A stretch of DNA of 64,000 bases from Megaustenia siamemsis (lineage: Eukaryota; Mollusca; Gastropoda; Stylommatophora; Ariophantidae), in NCBI GenBank assembly GCA_032433765.1, contig JAVIAB010000092.1, positions 108,008,396 through 108,072,395 of the forward strand. Direction: 5' to 3'. The notes beneath the pieces are model-generated. The model was not told the DNA's origin, made no database searches, and saw nothing but the letters and a program-made list of their open reading frames with translations. Numbering within the stretch: position 1 is the first letter of the stretch; every line of letters begins with the position of its first letter. The translations under genes and the position numbers were made by a program. Positions 1 to 10,560 of the stretch are shown here, one piece after another.

Positions 1-652
1 AAAGGTTATATCGAAGAAACAATCATCACCATCATGCAACATAAAAATAAACGAGACTAACCTGAAACAAGTACAACGTTTCAAATACTTGGGCACAATA
101 ATTACATCAGATGGGAGTTGCACCACAGAAATAAAAAGCAGAATAGCTCAGGCCAAAATCAGAAAATGAAAAATATCTTATGCAACAAATCTATGTCAAT
201 AAAAATGAGAAAGAGAGTTCATCGGTGCTATATAGAACCAATTATGACCTATGAAAGCGAATCATGGACAGTAGACAAACAAATGAAAAGACGATTAGAG
301 GCCACAGAGATGGGATTTCTCAGAAGAATGTTGAAAGTTCCCTGGACAGATAAAAAGACCAATGAGGAAGTTATCAAAGAGGCCAACACAAAAAGGGGGC
401 TCTTAATAAACATCAGAAAGAAGCAATCAACACTTTTCGGGCACATCATGAGAAGAGGAAAGTTGTAATACTTGGTTACAACTGGCAAAATAAAAGGAAA
501 GAGATATCGCGGACGACAAAGGGAGAAAATACTGGATAGCTTGGTGTCATGGCATGGAAAACAGTCAACAACAGAACTGATACGATGAACTGTAGATAGA
601 AGATTGTGGAGGGACATGATCGCCTACGCCAACCGGCAGGGTACATGATGAA
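1..652 (+). pseudogene. LINE-A relic, 3' end of reverse transcriptase ORF
   Basis: This is the C-terminal part of a non-LTR retrotransposon polyprotein, cut by the left edge of the window. Readable blocks, in order, are a FKYLGTIITSDG thumb motif (about 80-115), a segment with YIEPIMTYESESWTVDKQ (about 226-285), FLRRMLKVPWTDKKTNEE, then FGHIMRRGKL and a basic KGKRYRGRQREK tail. The frame shifts near 160-170. Two in-frame stops (TAA at 466-468, TGA near 586) sit where sister copies in this window read Glu and Cys. The 3' end is a short GATGAT-type microsatellite, the same tail as on the copies at 20145, 21866 and 24731. The clade is uncertain; RTE-like is my best guess. It is clearly non-functional. 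Confidence 0.8.
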
Positions 653-1582
653 TGATGATGACCTGGCGTTATGGGCTAGCAAGGAAAGTATGTCGGTGGC
701 TGGACCCAGGATGCGAGATGCCCTAGGTGAACTTGAAAAATGGACGAACACCTGGTTCTTACCAATCAACGAAAAAAACTACATATACAATTTTCAGCCT
801 ATCGAGAAACACACTCTCTGAAAACTGAAAAGACCATACACTCCCTATTGACCAAAACCCAACATATCTTGCCGTCACCATGAATCGCAGAATGATTTGG
901 AAAAATCAGATAGACAGAGTAAGGAAAAAAGCCAGAAAACGAACAAATATTATGAAGAAATTAGCAGTAACGGACTGGGGAGAAGACAGCAATATTTTGA
1001 AAAGACTATACGTAGGAAGAATCAGGCCAGTTCTAGAGTATGGAATCACAGCCTAGGCTATGGCTTGCAAATCACACCTTAGCAAAATTAACAGAATACA
1101 GAACCAAGCTGCCCGTATCATCACTGGTGCTATGAAATCTACACCTATCAAGACTCTAGAAACAGTAACAGGTTTACAACCCTTAGATGACAGACGGGTC
1201 ACTAAAGTATTGCAACAAGCGGAGAAATATAGAAAGCCCACATAGCCACCCAAGGAACCAAAGAATAACTGGTTCCGGTAATGTACGACTAAAGAGGAGC
1301 GACTTCGCTGCAATTGCCAATGAACTAACTACTGGAGACCCAGTACTTTCCCAAACAATATCGAAACCCTTGGGCCCATCTGCTATGTCTCCTGATGGAA
1401 AACATAAAATAACATAACTTAAGGAAAATATAAAAGGAATCCTGAAAAAAGGTACCCAATCAGACACAAAAAGAAAACACGTAGCAGAAAAACACATACA
1501 CGATACCTACCCACAGGACTCTTGGTCTCACACATACACAGATTGTTCTGCTACAAATGCCACCAGAAATGGAGGGAAAGTT
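646..1582 (+). pseudogene. LINE-I relic, RT C-terminal half (frameshifted)
   Basis: This 5'-truncated LINE begins exactly at the RT catalytic motif: the sequence reads DDLALWAS, the second half of an (F/Y)ADD box, fused to the GATGAT tail of LINE-A. It continues through LGELEKWTNTWFLPIN (about 730-775). After several frameshifts it reads a connection region with QNQAARIITGAMKSTPIKTL (about 1101-1160). The RNase H part follows in the next entry. The order RT, connection, RNase H places it among the I/Jockey-group LINEs that carry RNase H. Related relics are at 32740-33900 on the minus strand and 62240-62740. Confidence 0.75.
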
Positions 1583-2323
1583 GTGTTCTTGACGCTGAAT
1601 AATCAGGACGAGATCACCAAGTCAATTGCTACTGGAAAATTCTCAAACAACTTTAAAGCAGAAACTGAGGAAATCAGAGATGCTGCAACACTGGCTACTC
1701 AAAACAAAAATAACATGTACAACAAATTGGTGATTCTGACTGATGCACTGTCAGTACTATCAGCTCTAAAAAGGTACAAAAACAATGAATTAGATGACTT
1801 GAGAACAACCCTGGATCAACTATGCAATAACATCCAGAGAGTAGTCATTCAGTGGATACCATCACACTGTAATGTACACGGGAACGAACGCGCAGACAAA
1901 TTAGCTAAAGAGGGAGGGAGATTACCACAAGAGAACCATCCGCTCAGTTATGATGAAGCCAAATCCATCCTCAAGGTTCAGTTCCATGAAAAATGGAAAC
2001 GAGAACAAGCAAAGCACAACGAGAGTGACGGATACCACCAACTATTAAGGAGGTGTCAAGCCATTTTACTTCGCCTACGCAATGGCCACAATAGAATGAG
2101 AAATCACATGTTCACCAAATTCAAAATAGGTACAACCGGCCTATGTCACTGTACACTGGACATTATGACTATAAAACATGTTCAACATGATTGCCCCCAG
2201 TACACAGACCTGAGTAGAGCAATGTGGTCCACGCCCACCTCCCTGGAAGAGAAACTATATGGGGCAATCGAATCGCTAAAACAGACAGCTGACTTCTTGA
2301 GAAAGTCTGGAATCCTACTCTGA
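1583..2323 (+). pseudogene. LINE-I RNase H domain and C-terminus, 246-codon open stretch
   Basis: This is the RNase H domain of the LINE beginning at 646, and the longest undamaged part of it. The same frame is open upstream to about 1510, where HTYTDCSATNATRNGG holds the first catalytic Asp. Further motifs are the Glu in FKAETEEIRDA, LTDALSVLSAL with the third Asp, and the block VIQWIPSHCNVHGNERADKL with the final His and Asp. The C-terminal part carries Cys/His residues (CHCTLD..HVQHDCPQY), as in related LINE tails. All four RNase H acidic positions are present, although the RT half is broken. RNase H removes the RNA strand during retrotransposition. No start codon context or promoter was seen, so it is unlikely to be expressed alone. 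Confidence 0.8.
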
Positions 2324-2335
2324 CTGAGTCCTGAT

Positions 2336-2396
<61 letters not shown>
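2336..2396 (+). repeat. (AG)n microsatellite at LINE-I 3' end
   Basis: About 30 AG dinucleotides follow 12 bp after the stop codon of the LINE-I RNase H ORF. A microsatellite tail is typical of many I-group and RTE LINEs, so this may be the element's own 3' tail, later expanded. Confidence 0.9.
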
Positions 2397-2397
<1 letters not shown>

Positions 2398-2398
2398 A

Positions 2399-2760
2399 CT
2401 GAATTAACTGCGTTCCAAGCAAGGACGCAAATTTTCCTCCATTTTGGACAATGTGTTATGGTAAAGATTTAGTTTTGAAAGTATGTACCCACTGAACTAA
2501 TTGCAACAATCATCATCAGGAAGCATATTTGCAGAACGTTGCATTCATCACAGTCTGTGTCTGACAGAATTCTGCCTCATACCCGGATTTCCCACTTCTT
2601 TTGTTGTCATGTTCAACGTCTCTTTATGCCTTTATCATGGTATTCTACTAATGCCTCTTCCGTGCCTTGCATTATTGTTCTTCCCAATCCGCTGTGTCTT
2701 TTGACGTGGCTATAGCATTTTCATTTTTTGTATAATGGTGTTTATAGCCGAGTTCGGAGC
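2399..2760 (-). pseudogene. LINE-D 3' end relic
   Basis: On the minus strand a frame near the right end reads SHVKRHSGLGRTIMQG. This is the typical C-terminal tail of a LINE polyprotein ('GHV.R..GL..TI.QG' followed by a basic stretch). The rest is frameshifted. A direct second copy, about 90% identical by eye, lies at 8338-8640, and a further fragment on the plus strand is at 6640-6745. The right end abuts a SINE. Confidence 0.6.
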
Positions 2761-2768
2761 CATATACT

Positions 2769-3095
2769 CAGATGCCCCGCTGGGTGGTCTAGAGGCATGA
2801 TTTTGACCTCTGGACAAGAAGGTTATTGGTTCGATGCCCACAGCAGTCAGTAGTAACATTTATTGAAAGTCTAAAAAAAAATCGAATCTGATTTCTTCGT
2901 GGCTTTACAGCTTTGTTTTCTTCACTGCCCTCAGGAGACTGATATCCGATGTCTAGCCCTCTTGCATAACGGCGTAAAACGGAGGTCTCGCGTGACTGAT
3001 GCGCACGTTAAAGAACCAACATCAAAAGATTAGGCCGAAAATGGTTACTGCATAAGGAAAAGAAATAGGGAAAAAATCTACCGAAAGAAACAGTA
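2769..3095 (+). mobile_element. SINE-2 copy, tRNA-headed
   Basis: The head has a pol III-like A box (GGTGGTCTAGAGG, about 2781) and B box (GGTTCGATGCC, about 2828). The body has a conserved block around 2966-3015 (AACGGAGGTCTCGCGTGACT, then GCGCACGTTAAAGAACC). The body resembles, from memory, a conserved domain of mollusc SINEs. Two further copies lie on the minus strand at 6298-6617 and, split, at 7225-8212. The copy and its LINE-D flank are duplicated in inverse orientation at 6298-6743. Confidence 0.7.
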
Positions 3096-3137
3096 ATATT
3101 TTAGATGATAAAGAAAATTAGAGTACTTCTGAAATAA

Positions 3138-3525
3138 GAATATCTGCCTGCATGGTGGGGGACACATGAGTATTTTATGCTTGTATGGTGGGAGACATCT
3201 GAGTATGTGGCTACCTGTATGGTGATGTACAAATGAGTGTATGGCTGACTTAAGACAGGGAACACCTGAGTTTACGCCTGCGTGTATGGCGGGGGACACC
3301 TGAGTATATGGCTGTCTGTATTGCCGGGAACATCTAAGTATATGTCTACCTGTATTGCGGGGGACATATGAGTATATGGCAGCCTGTATGACGTGGATAT
3401 CTGAGTATATGGCTGCCTGTATGGCGTGGGATATCTAAGTATATGGCTGCCTGTATGGAGAGGGACATTTTTGTATATGGCTACCTATATGGTGGGGACA
3501 CCTGAGTACACAGCTACCTGTCTGA
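3138..3525 (+). repeat. Degenerate ~34-bp minisatellite
   Basis: About 11 imperfect units share a core of GGCTGCCTGTATGG, GGGGACA and CTGAGTATAT. Units vary by several bases. No coding frame is conserved. Confidence 0.85.
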
Positions 3526-3529
3526 AAAA

Positions 3530-4189
3530 AAGAGTCCCTCCAGACTTCTCTAGATATGTAAAAAAAAATTAATCAAAGTCACCGACCAATGAAAAATAAC
3601 AAGTTACTACTAGACAGCCAGACTATGGAAACTAACTGGGTTTCGTAAAATAGTTGGTTAAGCGCATCCGACCTGACGTCGTAATACCAGTGTCGGCGTT
3701 CTATCAACAGCCAGGGACCTAGCAGTTCTACCTCTTAGTCGGTTCTCTCAGATAATACTTTGCTTCAAAACTGGCTGGTTAACAGAAACTCGGATCGCCA
3801 TGTTCCCTGTTGTGTTAGCTATTACTGATAGAGAAGACCTAATATTGCAGTACCTCTAGGCTGGATTAGTAGTTTCCCAAAATAGTCTTAAACCAGACTA
3901 ACTCTGAGCAAAAGTGCACCCTGTCCTCGTGTCATTAAGTCAACAACAATGTGAAAACGTTCTTTTAAGTTTGGTATTGGAAGCATTCTAGGAGGTCCGC
4001 GCTGTACACTTTATACCATTGTCTCGAAGTATCAGCGGTATCATATAATAAATATATCAGTATATTTGTTAGCTTCGCTACGGCGGTGACTGAGGCCTGC
4101 CCTGTGGACTTAGCTCTGCAGCCAACCAGTCCTTAGGACACCAATGTAAGGAGTTGATACTGGACAAAGAGACATGTCCTAAATATCCC
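3530..4189. other. No feature recognised
   Basis: Both strands show only short broken frames. No RNA gene, TE motif or repeat unit was recognised. Confidence 0.5.
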
Positions 4190-5820
4190 TCCCATATACT
4201 CTACCCTACCTTACCCCAAACCCTCCCTTCCCCTATCCTACCCTACCCCTAACCCTCCCTTCCGCCTACCATAATCTACCCCCTAACCCTACTTGCCGTC
4301 TACTCTACCTTACCCCTTAACCCACCCTCCCATTACCCTATCTTACCAACGAACCCACCATCACCTACCCTAAATTACCCCCTAATTTTCACTCCTTACA
4401 TTCCACCCCTACTGTACTCCCAACTTACCCCCAACTCTCCCTTCCCCTACCCTAACTTACCCCCTAACCCTCCTCACCCTACCCTACCTTACTCCCTAAA
4501 CCTCCCTTACCATAACCCTCCCTTCCCTATAGTCTACCCTACTTTAACCCATAGTCCTCACTCCTCTACCCTACCTTACCCCCTAAACCTCCATTCTACT
4601 CTACCCTACCTTACCCCAACTCTCCCACCCCCTTACTCTACCGAGCCCTACCCCCTAACGCTCCCTCTGCCCTGCTCTGCCTAACCCTCCCTCCTCCAAC
4701 TCTAACCTACGTTACCACCTCAACCCCACCCTTTCCACTTACTCTACCCTACCTTACCGCCTAAATCTCACTCCCTCTACACTACCTTACCCCATAAACC
4801 TCCTTCCCCCTAATCTACCTTACCCTAACCTCCCTCAGCCTACTCTACCCTATCTTACCTCCCAACCCTCCATCCCTCTACCCTACCTTACCTCTAATCC
4901 AATCTCCCCAACACCCAAAACTCTACAATAACTTATCCCACAACCCTCCACTCCCCTACTCTACCCTACTTTTCCCCCCTTATGCTACTTAAGCCCTGCT
5001 CTTCCTTGCCCCCTAACTCTTCCTCCCCCTAGTCTATCCTACATTATCCACAAACCCCTCTCCCGCTACTCTACCCTACCCCCTAACCCTTCTTTCCCAC
5101 TACTCTCCCTTACCCACAACACTCTTTCCCACTACTCTACCTTTTCCACTATCACTCCTTTCCCACAACTCTACCTTACTCCAAAGGAGTCCTTTAGCCC
5201 TACTCTAACTTACTCCCTAACGTCTTTCCCACTACTCTACCGTACCCCCTAACCCTCCATTTCCCCTATACTACAATACCCACTAACCCTTCATTGCACC
5301 TATACTGCCTTACTCCCTAGCCCTCTTTTGGCCCTACTCTACCTTACTCCCAAACTTTTTTCCCCCTAATCTACCCTACCGTACCCCCTAACCCTCCATT
5401 TCCCCTATACTAACTTACCCCTTAACCCTCCATTCCACCTATACTACCTTACCCACTAACCCTCCATTCCCCCCCCCCCCCATACTACCTTAACCCCGAA
5501 CCCTCCCCCCCATTACTCTACAGAACCTTTACCTCCCAACCCTCCCTTCCACCTACTCTATCCTTCCTTACCCTCTATCCCACCCCCTTTACTACTACTC
5601 CACCTTCTTAAACTCCCTAATCCTCCATTCCTCCTACTCTACCCTACCTTACCCCCCCCTCCTCCTCCTTACTCTACCCTACCTCCTCCCCTAACCCTCC
5701 CTCTCTCCTAATTCTCCCTTCCTTTTTTTACCCTACCTTGCCTTCCATACCTCCCCCCCCCCTAATCTTTACTTCAACCTTACCATCTCACTTCCCCTAC
5801 TCTACCCTCCCACATCTTCA
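4190..5820 (+). repeat. 1.6-kb C-rich, G-poor degenerate satellite
   Basis: This is an almost guanine-free strand built of CCCTACCCTACC, TTACCCC and CTAACCCTCC variants, with a loose period of roughly 30-35 bp. It is not a clean telomeric (CCCTAA)n tract, although CCCTAACCCT occurs often. A polycytosine run of about 13 lies near 5470. The complementary strand is G-run rich. No coding content. Confidence 0.85.
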
Positions 5821-6297
5821 ATATTTCCAGTCACGTCAGTTTATCTTCTCCGTCTTGTTTGTCCTGTCAAGTCCTGCCTATTTGTCCTGTCAGCGCCATA
5901 CACTGTTGGCATAGAGAACACACTTACTAAAACTAAAAATCGTTTCTACGTTGTCGTTGTTGTTGTTGTTGTTGACTTAATGCTAAAAGAGCAATTTGCA
6001 CTTTTGCTGATTGATGTTGCTGGTCGTAATAGCTTTCTTGACAATCGCTCAATTTTGCTGGAAAAGTTTGGGTTCATCTAGTTCCAGTCTATGTTGGAAA
6101 ACTACTAATTCAGCCTAGAAGTACTGCAACAATAGGTCTTCTATATCAGTAACAGCCACCACAACAGGGTACATGGCTATCCTAGCTTCTGTTTTGATAC
6201 AAGGTATAATCCCAGAAAACCAACGAAGAGATAGAACTGCTAGGCACCTGACAGTTACGCCATTACGCCGACAATGTTATAATTTATCGTCGACAGT
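5821..6297. other. Unassigned DNA with a short (TTG)n tract
   Basis: Only a (TTG)n run at about 5951-5975 stands out. No gene or element was recognised in the remainder. Confidence 0.5.
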
Positions 6298-6617
6298 TTT
6301 ACCGTTTCTTTCGGTAGATTTTTTCCCTATTTATTTTCCTTGGGCAGTAACCATTTTTGATCTAATCTTTTTATGCTGGTTCTTTAACGTGCGCATAAAG
6401 CACGCGGGGCCTCCGTTTTACGCCGTTATGCAAGAGGGCTAGACATCGGATTTCAATCTCCAGAGAACAGGCATGACAACAAAGCTGTAAAGCCACGAAG
6501 AAATCAGATTCGATTTTTTCTTGTCTTTAAATACATTTTACAACTGACTGTGGTGGGAATCGAACCAGTGACCTGCTTGTCCAGAAGTCGATATCTTGCC
6601 TCTAGACCACCCAACGG
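6298..6617 (-). mobile_element. SINE-2 copy, inverse of 2769-3095
   Basis: The reverse complement carries the same tRNA-like head (A box near 6601, B box near 6556) and the same body block (about 6388-6450) as the copy at 2769. It ends at the same point, about 6298, after the CCGAAAGAAAC motif. It forms the right arm of a large inverted duplication that also includes LINE-D flank. Confidence 0.7.
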
Positions 6618-6745
6618 GAGACATTTGAGTATAAGGCTCCGAACTCGGCTGTAAACACCATTCTACAGAGGAAACGAAAATACTATGGCCACGTCAAAAG
6701 ACACAGCGGGTTGGGAAGAACAATAATGCAAGGCTTGTTTCCTGG
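6618..6745 (+). pseudogene. LINE-D 3' fragment
   Basis: The plus strand reads RKRKYYGHVKRHSGLGRTIM at about 6672-6731. It is the inverse counterpart of LINE-D at 2669-2760 and is joined to the SINE-2 head at the same point, so the pair was duplicated as one unit. Confidence 0.6.
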
Positions 6746-7224
6746 AAGATGAACCTAATAGCTAAATGTAGGATCCATTTTTAGTGAGGTCATCAAACAT
6801 TTTCCAAGTCGCCCACTTTGATTCCATTCTCGTAAGATCGCTTCATGTCTTTCTCATCTCTGTTAACACATGTCCTCTGCAAATTTATTTTTGGTCTGCC
6901 CTTTTGACCCTTCTCCGTGTTGATTGTGCAACAAAAAGTGTATGTGGAGTTAAAACTTTAGCAGTTTGCATTCTATCCAGATCCACCAACTTTGTCGAAT
7001 ATTTGACCACTGGTATCTGTCTGGTACCTTCCCTATTTCTTCTTCATATCGATCACCCTTTAGGTGGTCCTGCATCGTGTCGCTACTTCACGGCAACGTC
7101 GTAATATCTCCGCCTCTCTGACTGACACATCAGTTTTCAGCATGGATGAGAAGGTTTGTTTAACAATTTTGGCCCGGAGAGCTGCTTCTTTGCTTTACTT
7201 ATTTCGAAGTTTCACTGCCGTGGG
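6746..7224. other. Unassigned, possible LINE scrap on minus strand
   Basis: The minus strand has a basic stretch and a tail that could be the end of another LINE ORF, but no motif is firm. A plus-strand open frame of 106 codons at 6784-7104 has no recognisable domain. Confidence 0.3.
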
Positions 7225-8212
7225 GTTTTAAGGCGTGCGAGTGCACACGGGACCTCCTGTTTTTCGAGAGGGCTAGACATCGATCTCACTACCAAGACTC
7301 TGACTAGAGAGGGCTAGACATCGATCTCTCTACCAAGACTGACCAGAGAGGGCTAGACATCGATCTCACTACCAAGACTCTGACTAGAGAGGGCTAGACA
7401 TCGATCTCTCTACCAAGACTCTGACCAGAGAGGGCTAGACATCGATCTCACTACCAAGACTATGACCAGAGAGGGCTAGACATCGATCTCACTACCAAGA
7501 CTCTGACTAGAGAGGGCTAGACATCGATCTCACTAGCAAGACTCTGACCAGAGAGGGCTAGACATCGATCTCACTACCAAGACTCTGACCAGAGAGGGCT
7601 AGACATCGATCTCACTACCAAGACTCTGACCAGAGAGGGCTAGACATCGATCTCTCTACCAAGACTCTGACCAGAGAGGGCTAGACATCGATCTCACTAC
7701 CAAGACTCTGACTAGAGAGGGCTAGACATCGATCTCTCTACCAAGACTCTGACCAGAGAGGGCTAGACATCGATCTCACTAGCAAGACTCTGACCAGAGA
7801 GGGCTAGACATCGATCTCACTACCAAGACTCTGACCAGAGAGGGCTAGACATCGATCTCTCTACCAAGACTCTGACCAGAGAGGGCTAGACATCGATCTC
7901 ACTAGCAAGACTCTGACCAGAGAGGGCTAGACATCGATCTCACTAGCAAGACTCTGACCAGAGAGGGCTAGACATCGATCTCTCTACCAAGACTCTGACC
8001 AGAGAGGGCTAGACATCGATCTCACTAGCAAGACTCTGACCAGAGAGGGCTAGACATCGATATCACTACCAAGACTCTGACCAGAGAGGGTAAAGCTACG
8101 AAGAAACCCGGGATTTCATTTTTCTAAAAATTCCCACCATCTGCCATCGGTATCGAACCCTGAACCCTCTTGTCCAGAGACCGACTTCATACCTCCGGAC
8201 CACCCTTTCTCC
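7225..8212 (-). mobile_element. SINE-2 copy split by an internal minisatellite
   Basis: The SINE body (about 7225-7265) and the SINE tRNA-like head (about 8090-8212, B box as GGTATCGAACC on the plus strand near 8149) flank the array at 7255-8095. Repeat units start with the SINE's own GAGGGCTAGACATCG segment, so the array grew from within the SINE. Confidence 0.7.
7255..8095 (+). repeat. 41-bp minisatellite, ~20 units
   Basis: Units begin AGAGAGGGCTAGACATCGAT and end CAAGACTCTGACC. They occur as at least three variants, differing at CTCACTACC, CTCTCTACC and CTCACTAGC. Most units differ at only one or two sites. One early unit is shortened by two bases. Confidence 0.95.
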
Positions 8213-8337
8213 CATCACGAACTCAATGTTTGCCATTTACATTTGTTAATTCTACAGAAGCATCTAAAAGATGAGGTTCTGGTACTTCGTGAATATTTTT
8301 CACTGTTCTCTAAGTTTTACACCAATGCAATATCGCT

Positions 8338-8640
8338 GAATCAACTGCGTTCCAAGTAAGGACGCAAATTTTCCTGCATTTTGGAGAATGTGTTATGGTA
8401 AAGATTTGGTTTTGAATGTATCTACCCACTGAACTAATTGCAGAAAGCATCATCAGGAAGCATATTTGCAGAACGTTACATTCATAACAGATTGTATTGG
8501 ACAGAATGTCTGTCTCATAGCCGGATTTCCCACTTCTTTTGTTGTCATGTTCAACGTCTCTTTATGCCTTTATCTTGGTATGCCCCTGATGCCTCTTTCG
8601 TGCCTTGCATTATTGTTCATCCCGTCAAGGACGCGTAATT
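8338..8640 (-). pseudogene. LINE-D 3' end relic, second copy
   Basis: A direct repeat of 2399-2690 with few differences. It shares the GAACTAATTGCA block and the CGGATTTCCCACTTC block with that copy. The right end diverges at about 8628, before the GHVKRHSGL segment. Confidence 0.6.
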
Positions 8641-8940
8641 CATTTAATTTGTTAAAGGCTCACAGTGTATCCGCGTGCTGCAGAGCTATTTACTGGAGTT
8701 GGCCAGTTTATAACGTGGAAACGGGTTCTGGACCGTGCGACTTAGTAAGTGCACGTGAGTCTAGACCATCCACAGCATCGACGTTCAGCGACAAAATCAT
8801 CTATGACGACGGTAAGTGTAAGTATTCAGATGTAGCCCACACGACAACATCGAAGAAGGAAAACACGACAAGGCAAGCGTGGTGGCATTAAACTGTCGAA
8901 GTGTGAGAGGCTATGCCTAAAGTATGTGCGCGTTACATAT
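8641..8940 (+). other. Unassigned DNA upstream of LINE-B
   Basis: A plus-strand frame open to 8891 runs through here but shows no domain I recognise. It could be the 5' part of LINE-B or unrelated DNA. Confidence 0.3.
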
Positions 8941-10560
8941 TGGAATTGTGGGTCCATAAATCAACGATAGTCCATTCATGAAAAGCAACTGTCGCCCTCC
9001 GTAAGAGGCAGGAGAGATGGACGCAGCCACCCTGGTGGAACGTAGAAGTCGAGGAAGCTTGGCGGAGCAAGAGACAAACGGCCAAGACATGGCAGAAAGC
9101 CAGAAGGAATGGAAGAACACAACCTAAGCTCTTGAAGCGTCTGAAAGTAGAAGTCGACCCAAAAATAATGCACTTTAAACTATGCGCTAAGCAGGCTAAT
9201 GATGCCAAATGGGATGACTTCTGTAAAAAAGTGTGCTCAGAAAAATCGTTAGCCACATTCTGGCGCCTTCATCAGGCCATGAATGGCACAACGCGACACA
9301 GAGGCATACCAGACTTTCAGAGCACAGGCCGGATGTGGCACAAATCTGATGAGAGCAAAATGAAGGCCCTGCTTGCCCGCTACATTGAGCAGACGGACCA
9401 AAGAAATGAGGCTGTAAGAATGAGGATGGGGGATCGCTGTCAAAATTGTGTAAGAATATAGGGCCGGAAGAAGATCTCACAATCACAACCGATACCATTC
9501 GCACGGCGCTTAAAAGGTCACACAATACTGCTCCTGGTACAGATGGTGTTCGGTACGATGACATAGGCGATTTAGCTGACGACGACTTGACAAAACTGGC
9601 CAATGAGTTTAATGCCAGTATTCGGAGTGGCCAGATTAATGATAGTGGCTACACAGCTACTTACAACGCTACCGAAGCCAAACAAGGACCATTCTCAGAT
9701 CAGTGCCTACAGAATCATCACAATGCAGAACACTGCGGGCAAGCAGCTGGAGAAAATAGTTGCCCGTGTCCTCACCTGTCACCTTGAACAGAAACGCGTA
9801 TTCCCATCCACACACGGAGGTTATAGATATAACAAAGAGACATGGCTCAATGCGGCAGTCTTTGCCTATGACGTCTTCGAAGGCTTCCACAGACGGGAGG
9901 TGACATATGCTGCTGCTATAGATCTGGAGGATGCATACAACAGGGTACCATTTGAATATCTCATGATATGCTCCTCAAACTGGCGGTGCACCCCTTCCTC
10001 ATTAGATGGATCGCCGCGGCATTGTTTCAGAGGAAGGTGATACTAAGATGTGGAAGTTGGTCATCCGAGCCAACATCCATTTGTCTGGGCTGCCACAAGG
10101 CTCACCATTGTCGCCAGTTCTATTTAATGTGTACCCAACACCGATCACGGAAAAACAGCAGGATGGGAGGGGAAGAACTTTGACTTTTGCTGATGATATT
10201 CTGGTATTTCGACAGGGAAGAGACAGAAGTGAAATCGCCTCCACAATGCAAGACGAACTCGATCGCATTTCTTCCTGGTGTGGGGTTTCAGGTGCCTTGG
10301 TTAATCCTAATAAAGCATCAGTTTCATTGTTCTCCCCTTAACAATCATATCGTTAATACGACCACACTGGTAGTACGAATGGGAGCTGATGAAGTGACCA
10401 GGGACAAGTTGATGACATACCTCGGAGTTAAGTTTGATCGCAGCCTGTGTTTTCGGGACCACGTTGACCATGTGATAACAAAATCCCGCAAAGGATTAGT
10501 CGCCTTGAAGGTCATGGCAGCTGCCTACATCGAGCAGAGGCTGCTTACTCTTCTGTTCTA
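8941..10560 (+). pseudogene. LINE-B relic, RT region
   Basis: This is the post-endonuclease linker and reverse transcriptase of an RNase H-bearing LINE, broken by at least four frameshifts. In order: the linker WWNVEVEEAWRSKRQTAKTW (about 9034-9093); the segment ending FWRLHQAMNGTTRHR (about 9257); HNTAPGTDGVRYDDIGDLAD; TTLPKPNKDHSQISAYRII with the PKP motif; AAAIDLEDAYNRVPFEYL with the first catalytic Asp (about 9910-9960); GLPQGSPLSPVLFN (about 10087); and the catalytic box LTFADDILVF (about 10180-10210). RT copies the element RNA at a chromosomal nick. The order and wording of motifs fit the I/R1/Jockey superclade. The FADD box itself is intact. The endonuclease domain is absent or unreadable. 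Confidence 0.85.

Noticed and set aside
2501..2704. Hydrophobic plus-strand frames at 2501 and 8466 as membrane proteins
   Set aside because: They are the antisense of the LINE-D tail, which carries recognisable motifs on the minus strand.
4190..5820. True telomere or chromosome end
   Set aside because: The CCCTAA words are not in perfect tandem, and ordinary TE-rich DNA continues on both sides.
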